Shown: positions 36,556 to 44,324, counted from the stretch's first letter. The stretch is 64,000 bases of DNA from Mycobacteriales bacterium (GCA_030697205.1 JAUYQP010000022.1:1-64000), one strand, 5' to 3'. The notes: generated from the letters alone by a model not told the origin. A program made the numbers and translations.

Positions 36556-36788
36556 CTCGTCCCGGCGACCGCCGCGAGGATCAGCGCGACCATCTGCTCG
36601 CGGCTGATCACCGGCGGCTCCATAGGCGCGAGCGCGGCCCGCTGCAGCGGCAGCGGGGGTGGTGCGGCGGCCGGCGGTTCGGCGGGACCGGGTGGTGGCG
36701 GCGCGCTGGCGCCCGGGGCCCGCACGGGCGCGGCTGGCAGGGGAGGGGCGGCCTCCGGCACGCCCGACCCGACGGGTGGGATCTCCAC
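36552..36788 (-). CDS. Small Pro/Ala-rich protein with conserved-looking C-terminus
   Basis: A 78-residue protein: a Pro/Ala-rich first two-thirds with PPPPGP and PPAAAPPPLP runs, then a more ordered end MEPPVISREQMVALILAAVAGTS. Its GTG is preceded by a strong AGGAGGT site (minus strand 36800-36794) at 5 bases, much better than chance and the main reason to accept the gene. It is convergent with pyk and overlaps its stop in CTAG. No signal peptide; function unknown. Confidence 0.65.
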   Translation of the reverse strand: MEIPPVGSGVPEAAPPLPAAPVRAPGASAPPPPGPAEPPAAAPPPLPLQRAALAPMEPPVISREQMVALILAAVAGTS

Positions 36789-36850
36789 GACGCACCTCCT
36801 GTGCCGTCACGTGCCCCTGAGGATCGGCAGCCGGGCGGTGCGTGTCGTCA

Positions 36851-36874
36851 CCCGGGCGGGTAGTCCCGGGCGGG
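36851..36874 (-). terminator. Candidate terminator after the tRNA
   Basis: CCCGGGCGGG occurs twice, 4 bases apart. The self-complementary CCCGGG cores can pair to form a hairpin downstream of the minus-strand tRNA. Confidence 0.4.
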
Positions 36875-36895
36875 CAGGGCGGATCGTGCGGAGTG

Positions 36896-36969
36896 TGCCC
36901 CCGGTGGGATTCGAACCCACACTGGCGGGTGTTTGAGACCCGTGCGTCTGCCGGTTGCGCGACGAGGGC
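36896..36969 (-). tRNA. tRNA-Leu (anticodon CAA), short variable region
   Basis: A complete 74-nt cloverleaf. The acceptor is GCCCTCG with CGGGGGC plus A73. The D-arm has the Leu-type GGCAGACGC with a 3-bp stem. The anticodon stem is CGGGT/ACCCG with loop CTCAAAC (anticodon CAA, codon UUG). The T-arm is GTGGG-TTCGAAT-CCCAC. U8-A14, A15-U48, G18, G19 and the T-loop are conserved. The variable region is only CCAGT, 5 nt, instead of the long arm normal in bacterial tRNA-Leu. CCA is not encoded. Either a functional variant or a pseudogene. Confidence 0.88.
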
Positions 36970-37105
36970 TGTGCGGTGGTGGTGCGGTGGTGGTGCGGGT
37001 ACCTGGCGTGTTGTCAGGCGGCTCTGAGCCTAGAGCCCGGCACCGGACCCGCAACGCACGCGGGCCGCGACACCGGCGCGCCCGCGGGCTGGGGGGTGGC
37101 CCGAC

Positions 37106-37111
37106 TAGCGT
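37106..37111 (+). promoter_or_regulatory. -10 box of the ANTAR response regulator
   Basis: TAGCGT, 43 bases before GTG 37155. Confidence 0.45.
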
Positions 37112-37154
37112 GTGCTGCTCGCTGCCGACCAGCAAGGACGGACCGGAGTCTGAC

Positions 37155-37757
37155 GTGACCGCTGCACCCACCACCCGCGTGCTCATCGCCGAGGACGAGG
37201 CGCTCATCCGCCTCGACCTCAAGGAGATGCTCCAGGAGGAGGGCTACGACGTCTGCGGGGAGGCCGGTGACGGGGCCACCGCCGTGCGGCTCGCCCAGGA
37301 GCTGCGCCCAGACCTCGTGGTGCTCGATGTGAAGATGCCGGTCCTCGACGGCATCTCCGCCGCGGAGCAGATCGTCGCGGAGCGGATCGCCCCGGTCGTC
37401 ATCCTCACGGCCTTCTCCCAGCGTGACCTGGTCGAGCGGGCCCGTGAGGCCGGTGCGATGGCCTACCTCGTCAAGCCCTTCCAGAAGAAGGACCTGCTGC
37501 CGACCATCGAGATGGCGGTGGCGCGCTTCGCCGAGCTGGTCGCGCTCGAGGGCGAGGTCGCGGACCTGTCCGGCCGGCTCGAGGCACGCAAGCTCGTCGA
37601 CCGCGCCAAGTCGGTGCTCCAGACCGACCACGGCCTGTCCGAGCCCGAGGCGTTCCGCTGGATCCAGCGGGCCTCCATGGACCGCCGGGCGAGCATGCGC
37701 GCGGTGTCGCAGGCCGTGCTGGACGGCACGGCCGGGCCGCACCTCGACGCCGGCTGA
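37155..37757 (+). CDS. pdtaR: ANTAR-domain response regulator (PdtaR-like)
   Basis: A 200-residue two-component regulator. The receiver domain has the acidic pair in VLIAEDEALI, phospho-acceptor Asp in DLVVLDVKMPVLDG (~62), a switch Thr in ILTAFSQ and Lys in YLVKPFQKKD. A coiled-coil linker leads to the RNA-binding ANTAR domain (~140-190: LEARKLVDRAKSVLQ...EAFRWIQRASMDRRASM). ANTAR proteins bind paired hexaloop hairpins in mRNA leaders and prevent termination. The usual kinase is PdtaS (HisKA_2); none is in this window, and the HisKA kinase at 24583 is of another type. Confidence 0.92.
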   Translation: MTAAPTTRVLIAEDEALIRLDLKEMLQEEGYDVCGEAGDGATAVRLAQELRPDLVVLDVKMPVLDGISAAEQIVAERIAPVVILTAFSQRDLVERAREAGAMAYLVKPFQKKDLLPTIEMAVARFAELVALEGEVADLSGRLEARKLVDRAKSVLQTDHGLSEPEAFRWIQRASMDRRASMRAVSQAVLDGTAGPHLDAG

Positions 37758-37760
37758 CGC

Positions 37761-37797
37761 TGGGTAGCGAAGACGTCACCCAGGGAGAGTTCTCCCG
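37761..37797 (+). terminator. Two stacked hairpins after the response regulator
   Basis: CTGGGT (37761-37766) can pair with ACCCAG (37779-37784), and GGGAGA (37784-37789) with TCTCCC (37792-37797). A plausible terminator; a possible ANTAR-like two-hairpin target was considered but the loops do not fit well. Confidence 0.4.
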
Positions 37798-37809
37798 CAA
37801 GACGGATGA

Positions 37810-37823
37810 ACGTCGTACGACGT
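37810..37823. promoter_or_regulatory. 14-bp perfect palindrome upstream of livJ
   Basis: ACGTCGTACGACGT, about 165 bases before livJ. A good candidate operator for the livJHMGF operon; the regulator is unknown. Confidence 0.4.
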
Positions 37824-37987
37824 GGGGATGACGGCTCAGCTGCGCTCCGTTCGGACACGCTGAGGTCACGACACGGCCCGGTGCCTAGCCACCGGCGTCA
37901 CGGTGTGTGTACGGTCCGCCCTGCTGCAGCGACTCAGCTGCGCGCGCCTGCCACGAGCTGGCGCTGTACGAGACCCCTGGAGTGCGT

Positions 37988-39157
37988 GTGCTCAACCGAC
38001 GACTGTTCCGCCTGGCCGTACCCCTGGCCGTCGGAGCCCTGACGCTGGCCGCCTGCGGCGACGGCGACTCCGAGACCCCGGGTGAGGACGGCAAGAAGTC
38101 CTACACGATCGCGTTTCAGGGCCCGCTGTCCGGCGACAACGCCGCGATCGGCGAGAACGAGGCCAACGGCGTCAAGCTCGCCATCAAGCTCGCCAACGAG
38201 AAGGGCGACCTGCCCTTCACCCTCAAGTACTCCGGCCAGGACGACCTCGGCTCGCCCGAGGGCGGGCCGACCGCCGCGCAGAAGTCCATCGACGACGCCG
38301 AGGTCATGGCCGTCGTCGGCCCGGCGTTCTCCGGTGCCTCGAAGGCCTCGGGCCCGCTGTTCAGTGACGCCAAGCTCGCCGCGGTGTCGCCGTCGGCCAC
38401 CAACCCCGACCTCACCAGCCAGGGCTTCACGTCGTTCTTCCGCGTCGTGCCGCCGGACGACGCCCAGGGCGCAGAGGCCGCGAACTACATCTCCAAGACC
38501 CTGAAGGCCAAGAAGGTCTACTCGCTCAACGACAAGAGCGAGTACGGCGTGGGTCTCGCGGGCGTGCTCGACAAGACGCTCCAGGCCAACGGCACGGCCA
38601 TCGTCCAGGAGGGTGTCCCGATCACGAAGGACTACTCCACGGTCGCCCAGAAGGTGAAGAACTCCGGCGCCGACGCGATCTTCTACAGCGGCTACTTCCC
38701 GGAGCTCGCCCTGCTGTCGAAGGCGCTCAAGAGCGCGGGCTACGCCGGCACGATCCTGTCCGGTGACGGCTCCAACGACGACGAGTACATCAAGCAGGCC
38801 ACCGCCGAGACCGCCGAGGGCGTCTACCTGTTCTGCCCCTGCGGTGACGCGAACGTCGACCCGAACGCCAAGGAGTTCGCCGCGGCGTACACGGCCGAGT
38901 TCAAGAAGCCCGCTGGTGCGTACTCGCCGGAGTCCTTCGACGCCGCCAACGCCATCATCGCGGCCATGAAGTCCGTCGGTGCCGACCTGACCCGCGAGAA
39001 GGTCCTCGAGGCCATCCGTGGCGTCGACTACAAGGGCATCACCAAGCAGATCAAGTTCACCGACAAGGGCGAGGTCGAGGGCAAGACGATCTTCGTCTAC
39101 CAGGTGAAGGCCGGCAAGCGCGGCGTTCTCGGCACCACCGCGGACCTGATCAGCTAG
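37988..39157 (+). CDS. livJ: Branched-chain amino-acid ABC transporter, substrate-binding lipoprotein
   Basis: A 389-residue lipoprotein. Signal VLNRRLFRLAVPLAVGALTLAACG with lipobox LAAC (Cys at ~22), then a two-lobed Peripla_BP_6 fold: IAFQGPLSGDNAAIGENEANGVKLAI, VVGPAFSGASKASGPLF, NDKSEYGVGLA, IFYSGYFPE, and SPESFDAANAI. It captures leucine, isoleucine, valine or related amides outside the membrane for LivHMGF. GTG 37988 has GGAG 5 bases upstream; the frame extends further upstream without sense. Followed by a hairpin before livH. Confidence 0.95.
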   Translation: MLNRRLFRLAVPLAVGALTLAACGDGDSETPGEDGKKSYTIAFQGPLSGDNAAIGENEANGVKLAIKLANEKGDLPFTLKYSGQDDLGSPEGGPTAAQKSIDDAEVMAVVGPAFSGASKASGPLFSDAKLAAVSPSATNPDLTSQGFTSFFRVVPPDDAQGAEAANYISKTLKAKKVYSLNDKSEYGVGLAGVLDKTLQANGTAIVQEGVPITKDYSTVAQKVKNSGADAIFYSGYFPELALLSKALKSAGYAGTILSGDGSNDDEYIKQATAETAEGVYLFCPCGDANVDPNAKEFAAAYTAEFKKPAGAYSPESFDAANAIIAAMKSVGADLTREKVLEAIRGVDYKGITKQIKFTDKGEVEGKTIFVYQVKAGKRGVLGTTADLIS

Positions 39158-39176
39158 GTCCGTCAATGCCACCCGG

Positions 39177-39210
39177 CGGGGCCGGGACGCCTTCGGGCGT
39201 CTCGGCCCCG
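39177..39210 (+). terminator. Strong hairpin between livJ and livH
   Basis: Arm CGGGGCCGGGACGCC, loop TTCG, arm GGCGTCTCGGCCCCG: 14 of 15 Watson-Crick pairs plus one G-U, closed by a UUCG tetraloop. No T-run. It probably ends or attenuates transcription after livJ, or protects the livJ 3' end, allowing more binding protein than permease. Confidence 0.75.
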
Positions 39211-39232
39211 CTGCGCGTGGTTGGCCACCGGG

Positions 39233-39264
39233 TTGACCGGTCCCGTAAGGCTTTGCCCTAGTCT
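39233..39264 (+). promoter_or_regulatory. Candidate promoter of livHMGF
   Basis: TTGACC (39233-39238) and TAGTCT (39259-39264) with a 20-base gap, longer than ideal. Placed after the terminator hairpin and about 115 bases before livH. Confidence 0.35.
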
Positions 39265-39323
39265 TCTCGCGCGCACCCACAGGTGCCGCTCACCGGCCTG
39301 TACCGGTACCCCGCACGCCTCTG

Positions 39324-39356
39324 ATGAACCCCTGACGAACCCCTGCTGAACCCCAG
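39324..39356. repeat. Three imperfect 11-bp repeats before livH
   Basis: ATGAACCCCTG, ACGAACCCCTG, CTGAACCCCAG in tandem, 23 bases before the livH ATG. Possible regulatory or unstructured leader sequence. Confidence 0.6.
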
Positions 39357-39378
39357 CCGACCCTGGAGCCCCCACCCC

Positions 39379-40302
39379 ATGTGCTTCACGAGCCAGTTCT
39401 GGGACCTCACGGTCGCCGGACTCGCGATCGGCGCGGTCTACGCGCTCATCGCCCTGGGCTACACGCTCGTCTACGGCGTCCTGCAGCTGATCAACTTCGC
39501 GCACAGCGAGGTCTTCATGCTCGGAGCCTTCGGCGGCGTCTTCGCCCTCCGCCCCCTCGTCGACGAAACCCCCTCCGGCTTCGGCTCGGTGGTCTTTGTG
39601 ACCGTCGGCGTCCTCGCTGGCGGCCTGGTCGGCTCCGCGGCGGCGTTCGTCCTGGAGCGCACGGCCTACCGGCCACTGCGCAAGCGCAACGCACCGAGGC
39701 TGGCCTACCTGATCAGCGCCATCGGCGCCTCGCTGTTCATGATCAACATCGCGGGCAAGGAGTTCGGGCGGCTGGCGACCAACGTGCCGAAGCTCTACAC
39801 CAACGGCACCGTCTTCACGCTGTTCGGCGCCGAGGTCAAGACCGAGCAGCTCGTGCTCGCCGGCGTGGCGCTGCTGATGCTGCTCCTGCTCGACCGGCTG
39901 GTCAACGCCACCAGGCTCGGTCAGGGCATCCGCGCCGTCGCGCAGGACGCCGAGACCGCGAGCCTCATGGGCGTCGACATCGACCGCGTCATCGTCACGA
40001 CGTTCCTCATCGGTGGGTTCCTGGGCGGTGTCGCCGGCTTCCTGTTCGGCTCGATCACCAACGTCCAGAACACGATGGGGTTCATCCCTGGCGTCAAGGC
40101 CTTCACGGCGGCCGTGCTCGGCGGCATCGGCAACGTGCGCGGAGCCATGTTGGGTGGCCTGCTGCTCGGCCTCGTCGAGAACTACGGCGTCGCCTGCACC
40201 GACTCCGCGTACCGCGACGTGGTCGCGTTCTCGATCCTCGTCCTCGTGCTTCTGGTGCGCCCGTCGGGCATCCTGGGCGAGCGCCTGGGACGGTCGGCGT
40301 GA
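39379..40302 (+). CDS. livH: Branched-chain amino-acid ABC permease LivH
   Basis: A 307-residue inner-membrane permease with about eight helices. The family start GLAIGAVYALIALGYTLVYGVLQLINFAHSEVFMLGA, the cytoplasmic coupling segment RLGQGIRAVAQDAETASLMGVDIDRV, GAVLGG-type AAVLGGIGNVRGAMLGGLLLG, and the terminal VLLVRPSGILGE are all typical. Forms the channel with LivM. ATG 39379 sits after a CTGGAG site. Confidence 0.95.
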   Translation: MCFTSQFWDLTVAGLAIGAVYALIALGYTLVYGVLQLINFAHSEVFMLGAFGGVFALRPLVDETPSGFGSVVFVTVGVLAGGLVGSAAAFVLERTAYRPLRKRNAPRLAYLISAIGASLFMINIAGKEFGRLATNVPKLYTNGTVFTLFGAEVKTEQLVLAGVALLMLLLLDRLVNATRLGQGIRAVAQDAETASLMGVDIDRVIVTTFLIGGFLGGVAGFLFGSITNVQNTMGFIPGVKAFTAAVLGGIGNVRGAMLGGLLLGLVENYGVACTDSAYRDVVAFSILVLVLLVRPSGILGERLGRSA

Positions 40303-40354
40303 CCGCGCACCGCACCACCCTGACCCGCACCACCCGCACCTCCAGGAGGACGGC

Positions 40355-41725
40355 GTGACCACCGCTCCCGCCCCGACGCCGAGCACCCCGTTCGGGGTGA
40401 ACGACCTCAAGAAGCTCGGCACCGGACTCCTGCTCGGGCTGCTCGCAGCCCTGATCACCGGTCCGGTGCAGGGCACCGCCGACGCCCCGACTCGGGCCTT
40501 CCGCGGCGCCATCCTCGATGGCCGCGTGGTCCTCTACCTGCTGCTGGGCCTCGCCATCGGCGCGGTGCTCGTCGCCAAGGACCGCGGGCTGCTCGACAAC
40601 CGCCTGCCGAAGGTGCAGCCCGTCGTCGCGGTCCAGAACGCGATGCGCAACGACCGTCGGCTGTTCTGGGCGGCGCTCGTCCTCGCAGCCCTGTTCGCAA
40701 TCCTGTTCCCGCTGACGCTGGAGCCGTTCTGGCAGCGGGTCCTCGCGTCGCAGATCGCCATCTACGTGCTGCTCGCGCTCGGCCTCAACGTCGTCGTCGG
40801 CCTCGCCGGGCTGCTCGACCTCGGTTACATCGCCTTCTTCGCGATCGGCGCCTACACGACGGCCTACTTCACGGGCAAGCTCCCGGTCGAGCCGCCGTTC
40901 ATCCTCAACCCGTTCTTCGTGGTGCCCTTCGCGGTGCTTATCGCGGCGCTGTCCGGCGTCGTGCTGGGCGGGCCGACGCTGCGGCTGCGCGGCGACTACC
41001 TCGCGATCGTCACGCTCGGGTTCGGCGAGATCGTCCGCATCCTGCTGGTCAACGGCGACAAGGCCCCGTTCACCGAGGCCAACATCACCAACGGGCCGCG
41101 CGGCGCCGCCGGCATCCCGCACCCCTCGATCGATCTGGGGTTCTGGAGCTACGACTGGAAGCTCGGGCAGCTGCCGTACTACTACCTGCTGCTCGTCGTG
41201 ATCATCATCGTGGTGATCCTGTTCCGCAACCTCGAGGAGAGCCGGGTCGGGCGCGCCTGGACGGCCATTCGCGAGGACGAGGTCGCTGCCGGGGCCTCCG
41301 GCGTACCGACCGTGAAGTTCAAGCTGCTGGCGTTCTCCATCGGTGCGTCCACGTCGGGCCTCGCCGGTGTCTTCTACGCCACCAACATCGGCTTCATCGC
41401 CCCCGACCAGTTCCTGTTCCTCGCGTCCATCCTCGTGCTGACGATGGTCATCTTCGGCGGGATGGGCTCGATCATCGGCGTCATCGCGGGTGCCGCAGTC
41501 CTGCAGTGGCTGCCCAACGCCCTGCGCGACTACGTCGCCCCCGAGGACCGCTACATCTACTTCGGAGTGCTGCTCGTCATCATGATGATCTTCCGACCGC
41601 AGGGGCTGATCCCCTCCAAGCGCAGGGCCCGCGAGCTCAAGATGTCCGAGGCGGGCATCGGCGGCGCCGACTCCCTCGGCAGCCCGACCGGCACCGCCGG
41701 CAGCAGCAAGGGCGCGGCCACGTGA
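40355..41725 (+). CDS. livM: Branched-chain amino-acid ABC permease LivM
   Basis: A 456-residue permease, longer than the usual ~330-420 because of an N-terminal extension with two extra hydrophobic segments (~20-35 and 50-68). The core begins at about residue 120 (ASQIAIYVLLALGLNVVVGLAGLLDLGYIAFFAIGAYT), with LRLRGDYLAIVTLGFGEIVRI, GRAWTAIREDEVAA and IVIFGGMGSIIGVIAGA-like VFGGMGSI. GTG 40355 follows AGGAGGA by 4 bases. Overlaps livG by GTGA. Confidence 0.94.
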   Translation: MTTAPAPTPSTPFGVNDLKKLGTGLLLGLLAALITGPVQGTADAPTRAFRGAILDGRVVLYLLLGLAIGAVLVAKDRGLLDNRLPKVQPVVAVQNAMRNDRRLFWAALVLAALFAILFPLTLEPFWQRVLASQIAIYVLLALGLNVVVGLAGLLDLGYIAFFAIGAYTTAYFTGKLPVEPPFILNPFFVVPFAVLIAALSGVVLGGPTLRLRGDYLAIVTLGFGEIVRILLVNGDKAPFTEANITNGPRGAAGIPHPSIDLGFWSYDWKLGQLPYYYLLLVVIIIVVILFRNLEESRVGRAWTAIREDEVAAGASGVPTVKFKLLAFSIGASTSGLAGVFYATNIGFIAPDQFLFLASILVLTMVIFGGMGSIIGVIAGAAVLQWLPNALRDYVAPEDRYIYFGVLLVIMMIFRPQGLIPSKRRARELKMSEAGIGGADSLGSPTGTAGSSKGAAT

Positions 41726-42807
41726 GCGCGCAGCCCGTCGAGTCCGCCGTCCCCGCGACGGCCGACAACGTCCTCGAGGTCAAGGGCGTCACGCTCCGCT
41801 TCGGCGGCCTCACGTCGCTCGACAACGTCACGCTCACCCACCAGCGCGGCCAGATCCTGTCGGTGATCGGCCCCAACGGCGCCGGCAAGACCTCGCTGTT
41901 CAACTGCCTCACCGGCGTCTACACGCCGCAGGAGGGCTCGGTCGTCTTCCGGCCCGACGCCGGCAAGGACCTCGAGGTCGTGGGCAAGAAGCCCTACGAC
42001 GTCAACCGCATGGGCGTGGCCCGCACCTTCCAGAACATCCGCCTCTTCAACGCGCTCACGGCGCTGGAGAACGTCAAGATCGGCGTCGAGTCGCACCAGA
42101 AGACCGGGCCGGTCGGCGCGATGCTGCGCCTTCCGAGCGCCCGCAGGGACGAGCGCGAGAGCGACGAGGAGGCCTTCCGCCTGCTCGACTTCGTCGGCCT
42201 CTCGCAGCGCGCCAACGAGGTCTCGTCCTCGCTGCCCTACGGCGACCAGCGCCGCCTCGAGATCGCCCGCGCCCTGGGTACCCGTCCGAAGCTCCTGCTG
42301 CTCGACGAGCCTGCCGCCGGCACCAACCCGGCCGAGAAGCGCCAGCTCGAGGTCCTCATCCGCAAGATCGCCGAGACCGGCATCAGCGTCCTGCTCATCG
42401 AGCACGACATGCGCCTGGTCATGGCGGTCGCCGCGCACGTCGTGGTCCTCAACTTCGGTCAGGTGATCGCCTCCGGCCGACCCGAGGAGGTCCAGCGCGA
42501 CGCGAAGGTCGTCGAGGCCTACCTCGGCGGTGGCGACGCCGCGACCGACGCCGCCACAGGAGCCGCGGTCAACGCCCGCACCGCGGCGCTGGCCGACGGC
42601 TCCGGTGACGACACGCCGCCGCCTGCCAAGCGCACCTCGCCGGCCACCGCCGCCAAGAGCGGACGGTCCACGGCTGCTGCCGTCAAGGCTCCCGCGAAGA
42701 AGGCGGCCGCGGCGAAGGCTCCCGCGAAGAAGGCGGCCGCGGCGAAGGCCCCCGCTGCGAAGGCCCCCGCGAAGAAGGCTGCCCCGGCCCCGAAGAAGAA
42801 GGCGTAG
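41722..42807 (+). CDS. livG: Branched-chain amino-acid ABC ATPase LivG with H1-like tail
   Basis: A 361-residue ATPase. Walker A IGPNGAGKTS, Q-loop ARTFQNIRLF, the LivG-type signature LPYGDQRRLEIARAL, Walker B KLLLLDEPAAG and H-loop LIEHDM are intact and the normal domain ends near residue 272 (AYLGGG). About 90 further residues follow: a spacer, then KAPAKKAAAAKAPAKKA-type repeats ending PKKKA, with some 15 Lys. Such tails occur on histone-H1-like and HU proteins and are unusual on LivG. Part is encoded by a 30-bp tandem repeat. It could bind RNA, DNA or acidic lipid; function unknown. Confidence 0.93.
   Translation: MSAQPVESAVPATADNVLEVKGVTLRFGGLTSLDNVTLTHQRGQILSVIGPNGAGKTSLFNCLTGVYTPQEGSVVFRPDAGKDLEVVGKKPYDVNRMGVARTFQNIRLFNALTALENVKIGVESHQKTGPVGAMLRLPSARRDERESDEEAFRLLDFVGLSQRANEVSSSLPYGDQRRLEIARALGTRPKLLLLDEPAAGTNPAEKRQLEVLIRKIAETGISVLLIEHDMRLVMAVAAHVVVLNFGQVIASGRPEEVQRDAKVVEAYLGGGDAATDAATGAAVNARTAALADGSGDDTPPPAKRTSPATAAKSGRSTAAAVKAPAKKAAAAKAPAKKAAAAKAPAAKAPAKKAAPAPKKKA
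42685..42744. repeat. 30-bp tandem repeat encoding the LivG tail
   Basis: Two identical 30-bp units, 42685-42714 and 42715-42744, each encoding KAPAKKAAAA; a third, degenerate copy follows. Identical codons across units show recent duplication or slippage. Confidence 0.85.
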
Positions 42808-42809
42808 AG

Positions 42810-43526
42810 ATGCTCCTCGAACTCGACGATGTCCAGGTCAAGTACGGCGCGGTCGTGGCCCTCAAGGGCATCAGCCTGTCGGTGGAGCAGGGCGAGATCG
42901 TCACGCTGCTCGGTGCCAACGGTGCCGGCAAGACGACGACCCTGCGCACCATCTCCGGCCTGCTGCGGCCCTCCCACGGGCAGGTCCGCTTCGAGGGCAA
43001 GCCGATCGGCAAGGTCCCCGCGCACGAGATCGTCTCGCTGGGCATCGGGCACGTCCCCGAGGGCCGTCGGGTCTTCCCGATGATGTCGGTGACCGAGAAC
43101 CTCGAGATGGGCGCCTACCAGCGCAAGGGCGGCAACAAGAAGGTCATGGAGCACGTCTTCGACCTGTTCCCCGTCCTCGGCCAGCGCAAGAGCCAGGACG
43201 GCGGCACCCTGTCCGGTGGCGAGCAGCAGATGCTCGCGATCGGCCGGGCGCTCATGAGCCAGCCCAAGGTGCTGCTGCTCGACGAGCCCTCCATGGGCCT
43301 CGCCCCGCTGATCGTCGCGAAGATCTTCGAGATCATCAAGACGGTCAACGACGAGGGCACGACCGTCCTGCTGGTCGAGCAGAACGCCGCGCAGGCGCTC
43401 AAGCTTGCCGCTCGCGGCTACGTCCTCGAGACCGGTTCGATCGTCATGAGCGACAACGCCGACACGCTGCTGACCGACGACCGCGTGCGTGCCGCCTACC
43501 TCGGTGAGGAGATCGGCGCGGCCTGA
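42810..43526 (+). CDS. livF: Branched-chain amino-acid ABC ATPase LivF
   Basis: A 238-residue ATPase of normal length. Walker A LGANGAGKTTTLRT, VPEGRRVFPMMSVTENL (the LivF hallmark), signature LSGGEQQMLAIGRAL, Walker B VLLLDEPSMGLAP, H-loop-type LVEQNAAQAL. It pairs with LivG to drive LivHM. It starts 2 bases after the livG stop, and has no tail like that of LivG. Confidence 0.96.
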   Translation: MLLELDDVQVKYGAVVALKGISLSVEQGEIVTLLGANGAGKTTTLRTISGLLRPSHGQVRFEGKPIGKVPAHEIVSLGIGHVPEGRRVFPMMSVTENLEMGAYQRKGGNKKVMEHVFDLFPVLGQRKSQDGGTLSGGEQQMLAIGRALMSQPKVLLLDEPSMGLAPLIVAKIFEIIKTVNDEGTTVLLVEQNAAQALKLAARGYVLETGSIVMSDNADTLLTDDRVRAAYLGEEIGAA

Positions 43527-43560
43527 CGACCGGGCTCGGGCAGGGCCCGGGGGCACCCGG

Positions 43561-43587
43561 CCGGAGGCGCTACGCTGCGGCCTCCGG
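43561..43587 (+). terminator. Hairpin after livF
   Basis: CCGGAGGC and GCCTCCGG form a perfect 8-bp stem around an 11-base loop 34 bases after the livF stop. The loop contains TACGCT, which could alternatively be a -10. Confidence 0.5.
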
Positions 43588-43621
43588 ACCGACCAGCCCA
43601 GTGCCGCGCTGCGAGCCCGGA

Positions 43622-43659
43622 GTGCTCACCCAGCCTGCCGGCGCCGCCGGCGGGAGCAC
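43622..43659 (+). other. Nested stem-loop before the GNAT gene
   Basis: GTGCTC (43622-43627) pairs with GAGCAC (43654-43659), enclosing GCCGGC-GCC-GCCGGC (43637-43651). Located 30 bases before the GNAT start codon; a terminator or a leader structure. Confidence 0.45.
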
Positions 43660-43688
43660 CCGCACCATCTCCCCCCGGAGGCACTGCC

Positions 43689-44324
43689 ATGGTCCGTCGC
43701 GCGGTGCGCATCCGGACGGCGGTCGAGACCGACCTCCCGGCACTGCTCGACTTCGGTGACGAGCTGCGCGACCAGCTGCTGCCGGTCGCCGAGGGCGCGA
43801 ACCGGGCCGCGGCGCGCGGCGTCGCACGCAACATGGCGGCCCGCTCGGGCCTCGCGACCCGCTACCTCGACGCGATCGCAGACCCCGGGCGCCACCTCGT
43901 GCTCGCCGTCGGGCCGGAGGACGAGCCGCTCGGGATGGCGCTGTTCACGGTGACGTCGGCCAACGCGCTGCTCGACCTGCCCGCCGTCCACATGAGCCAC
44001 GCCGTCGTCCCTGACCGGCACCGCCGCCGCGGTGTCGGCAAGGCGCTCGTGGCGGCCTGCGCGACCTTCGCCGAGGAGCGCGGCCTCGACCAGGTCGTCG
44101 TGTCGGTCCACCCGGGCTCGCGCGAGGCCAACCGCTTCTTCGCCCGCCTCGGCTTCGCGCCGCTCGCCGTGCGCCGGGTCGCGCCGGTCGCGGTGGTGCG
44201 CCGGCAGCTCGCCACGCTCGGTGAGCTCTCGCCCGCCGACCACGTCGTACGCCAGCTCCGTCGCCCCATCCGGCGGCCGACGCGGGCCGTCGCCCCGCTC
44301 GGGCCCAGCGACCCCGACGCGTAA
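43689..44324 (+). CDS. GNAT-family N-acetyltransferase
   Basis: A 211-residue acetyltransferase. The acetyl-CoA-binding motif A is VVPDRHRRRGVGKALVAACATFAEE (R-R-R-G-V-G-K, ~115-125), followed by EANRFFARLGF. The N-terminal start RIRTAVETDLPALLDF is typical of GNAT proteins. ATG 43689 follows GGAGG at 7 bases. The C-terminal 40 residues are Arg/Pro-rich and outside the domain. Target unknown. After its stop ACGCGTAACCG is nearly duplicated. Confidence 0.88.
   Translation: MVRRAVRIRTAVETDLPALLDFGDELRDQLLPVAEGANRAAARGVARNMAARSGLATRYLDAIADPGRHLVLAVGPEDEPLGMALFTVTSANALLDLPAVHMSHAVVPDRHRRRGVGKALVAACATFAEERGLDQVVVSVHPGSREANRFFARLGFAPLAVRRVAPVAVVRRQLATLGELSPADHVVRQLRRPIRRPTRAVAPLGPSDPDA

Noticed and set aside
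37761-37797. ANTAR target (paired hexaloop hairpins) after the response regulator gene
   Set aside because: The two stems overlap at one base and the first loop is 12 bases and the second 2, so neither is a hexaloop with the expected A/G positions.
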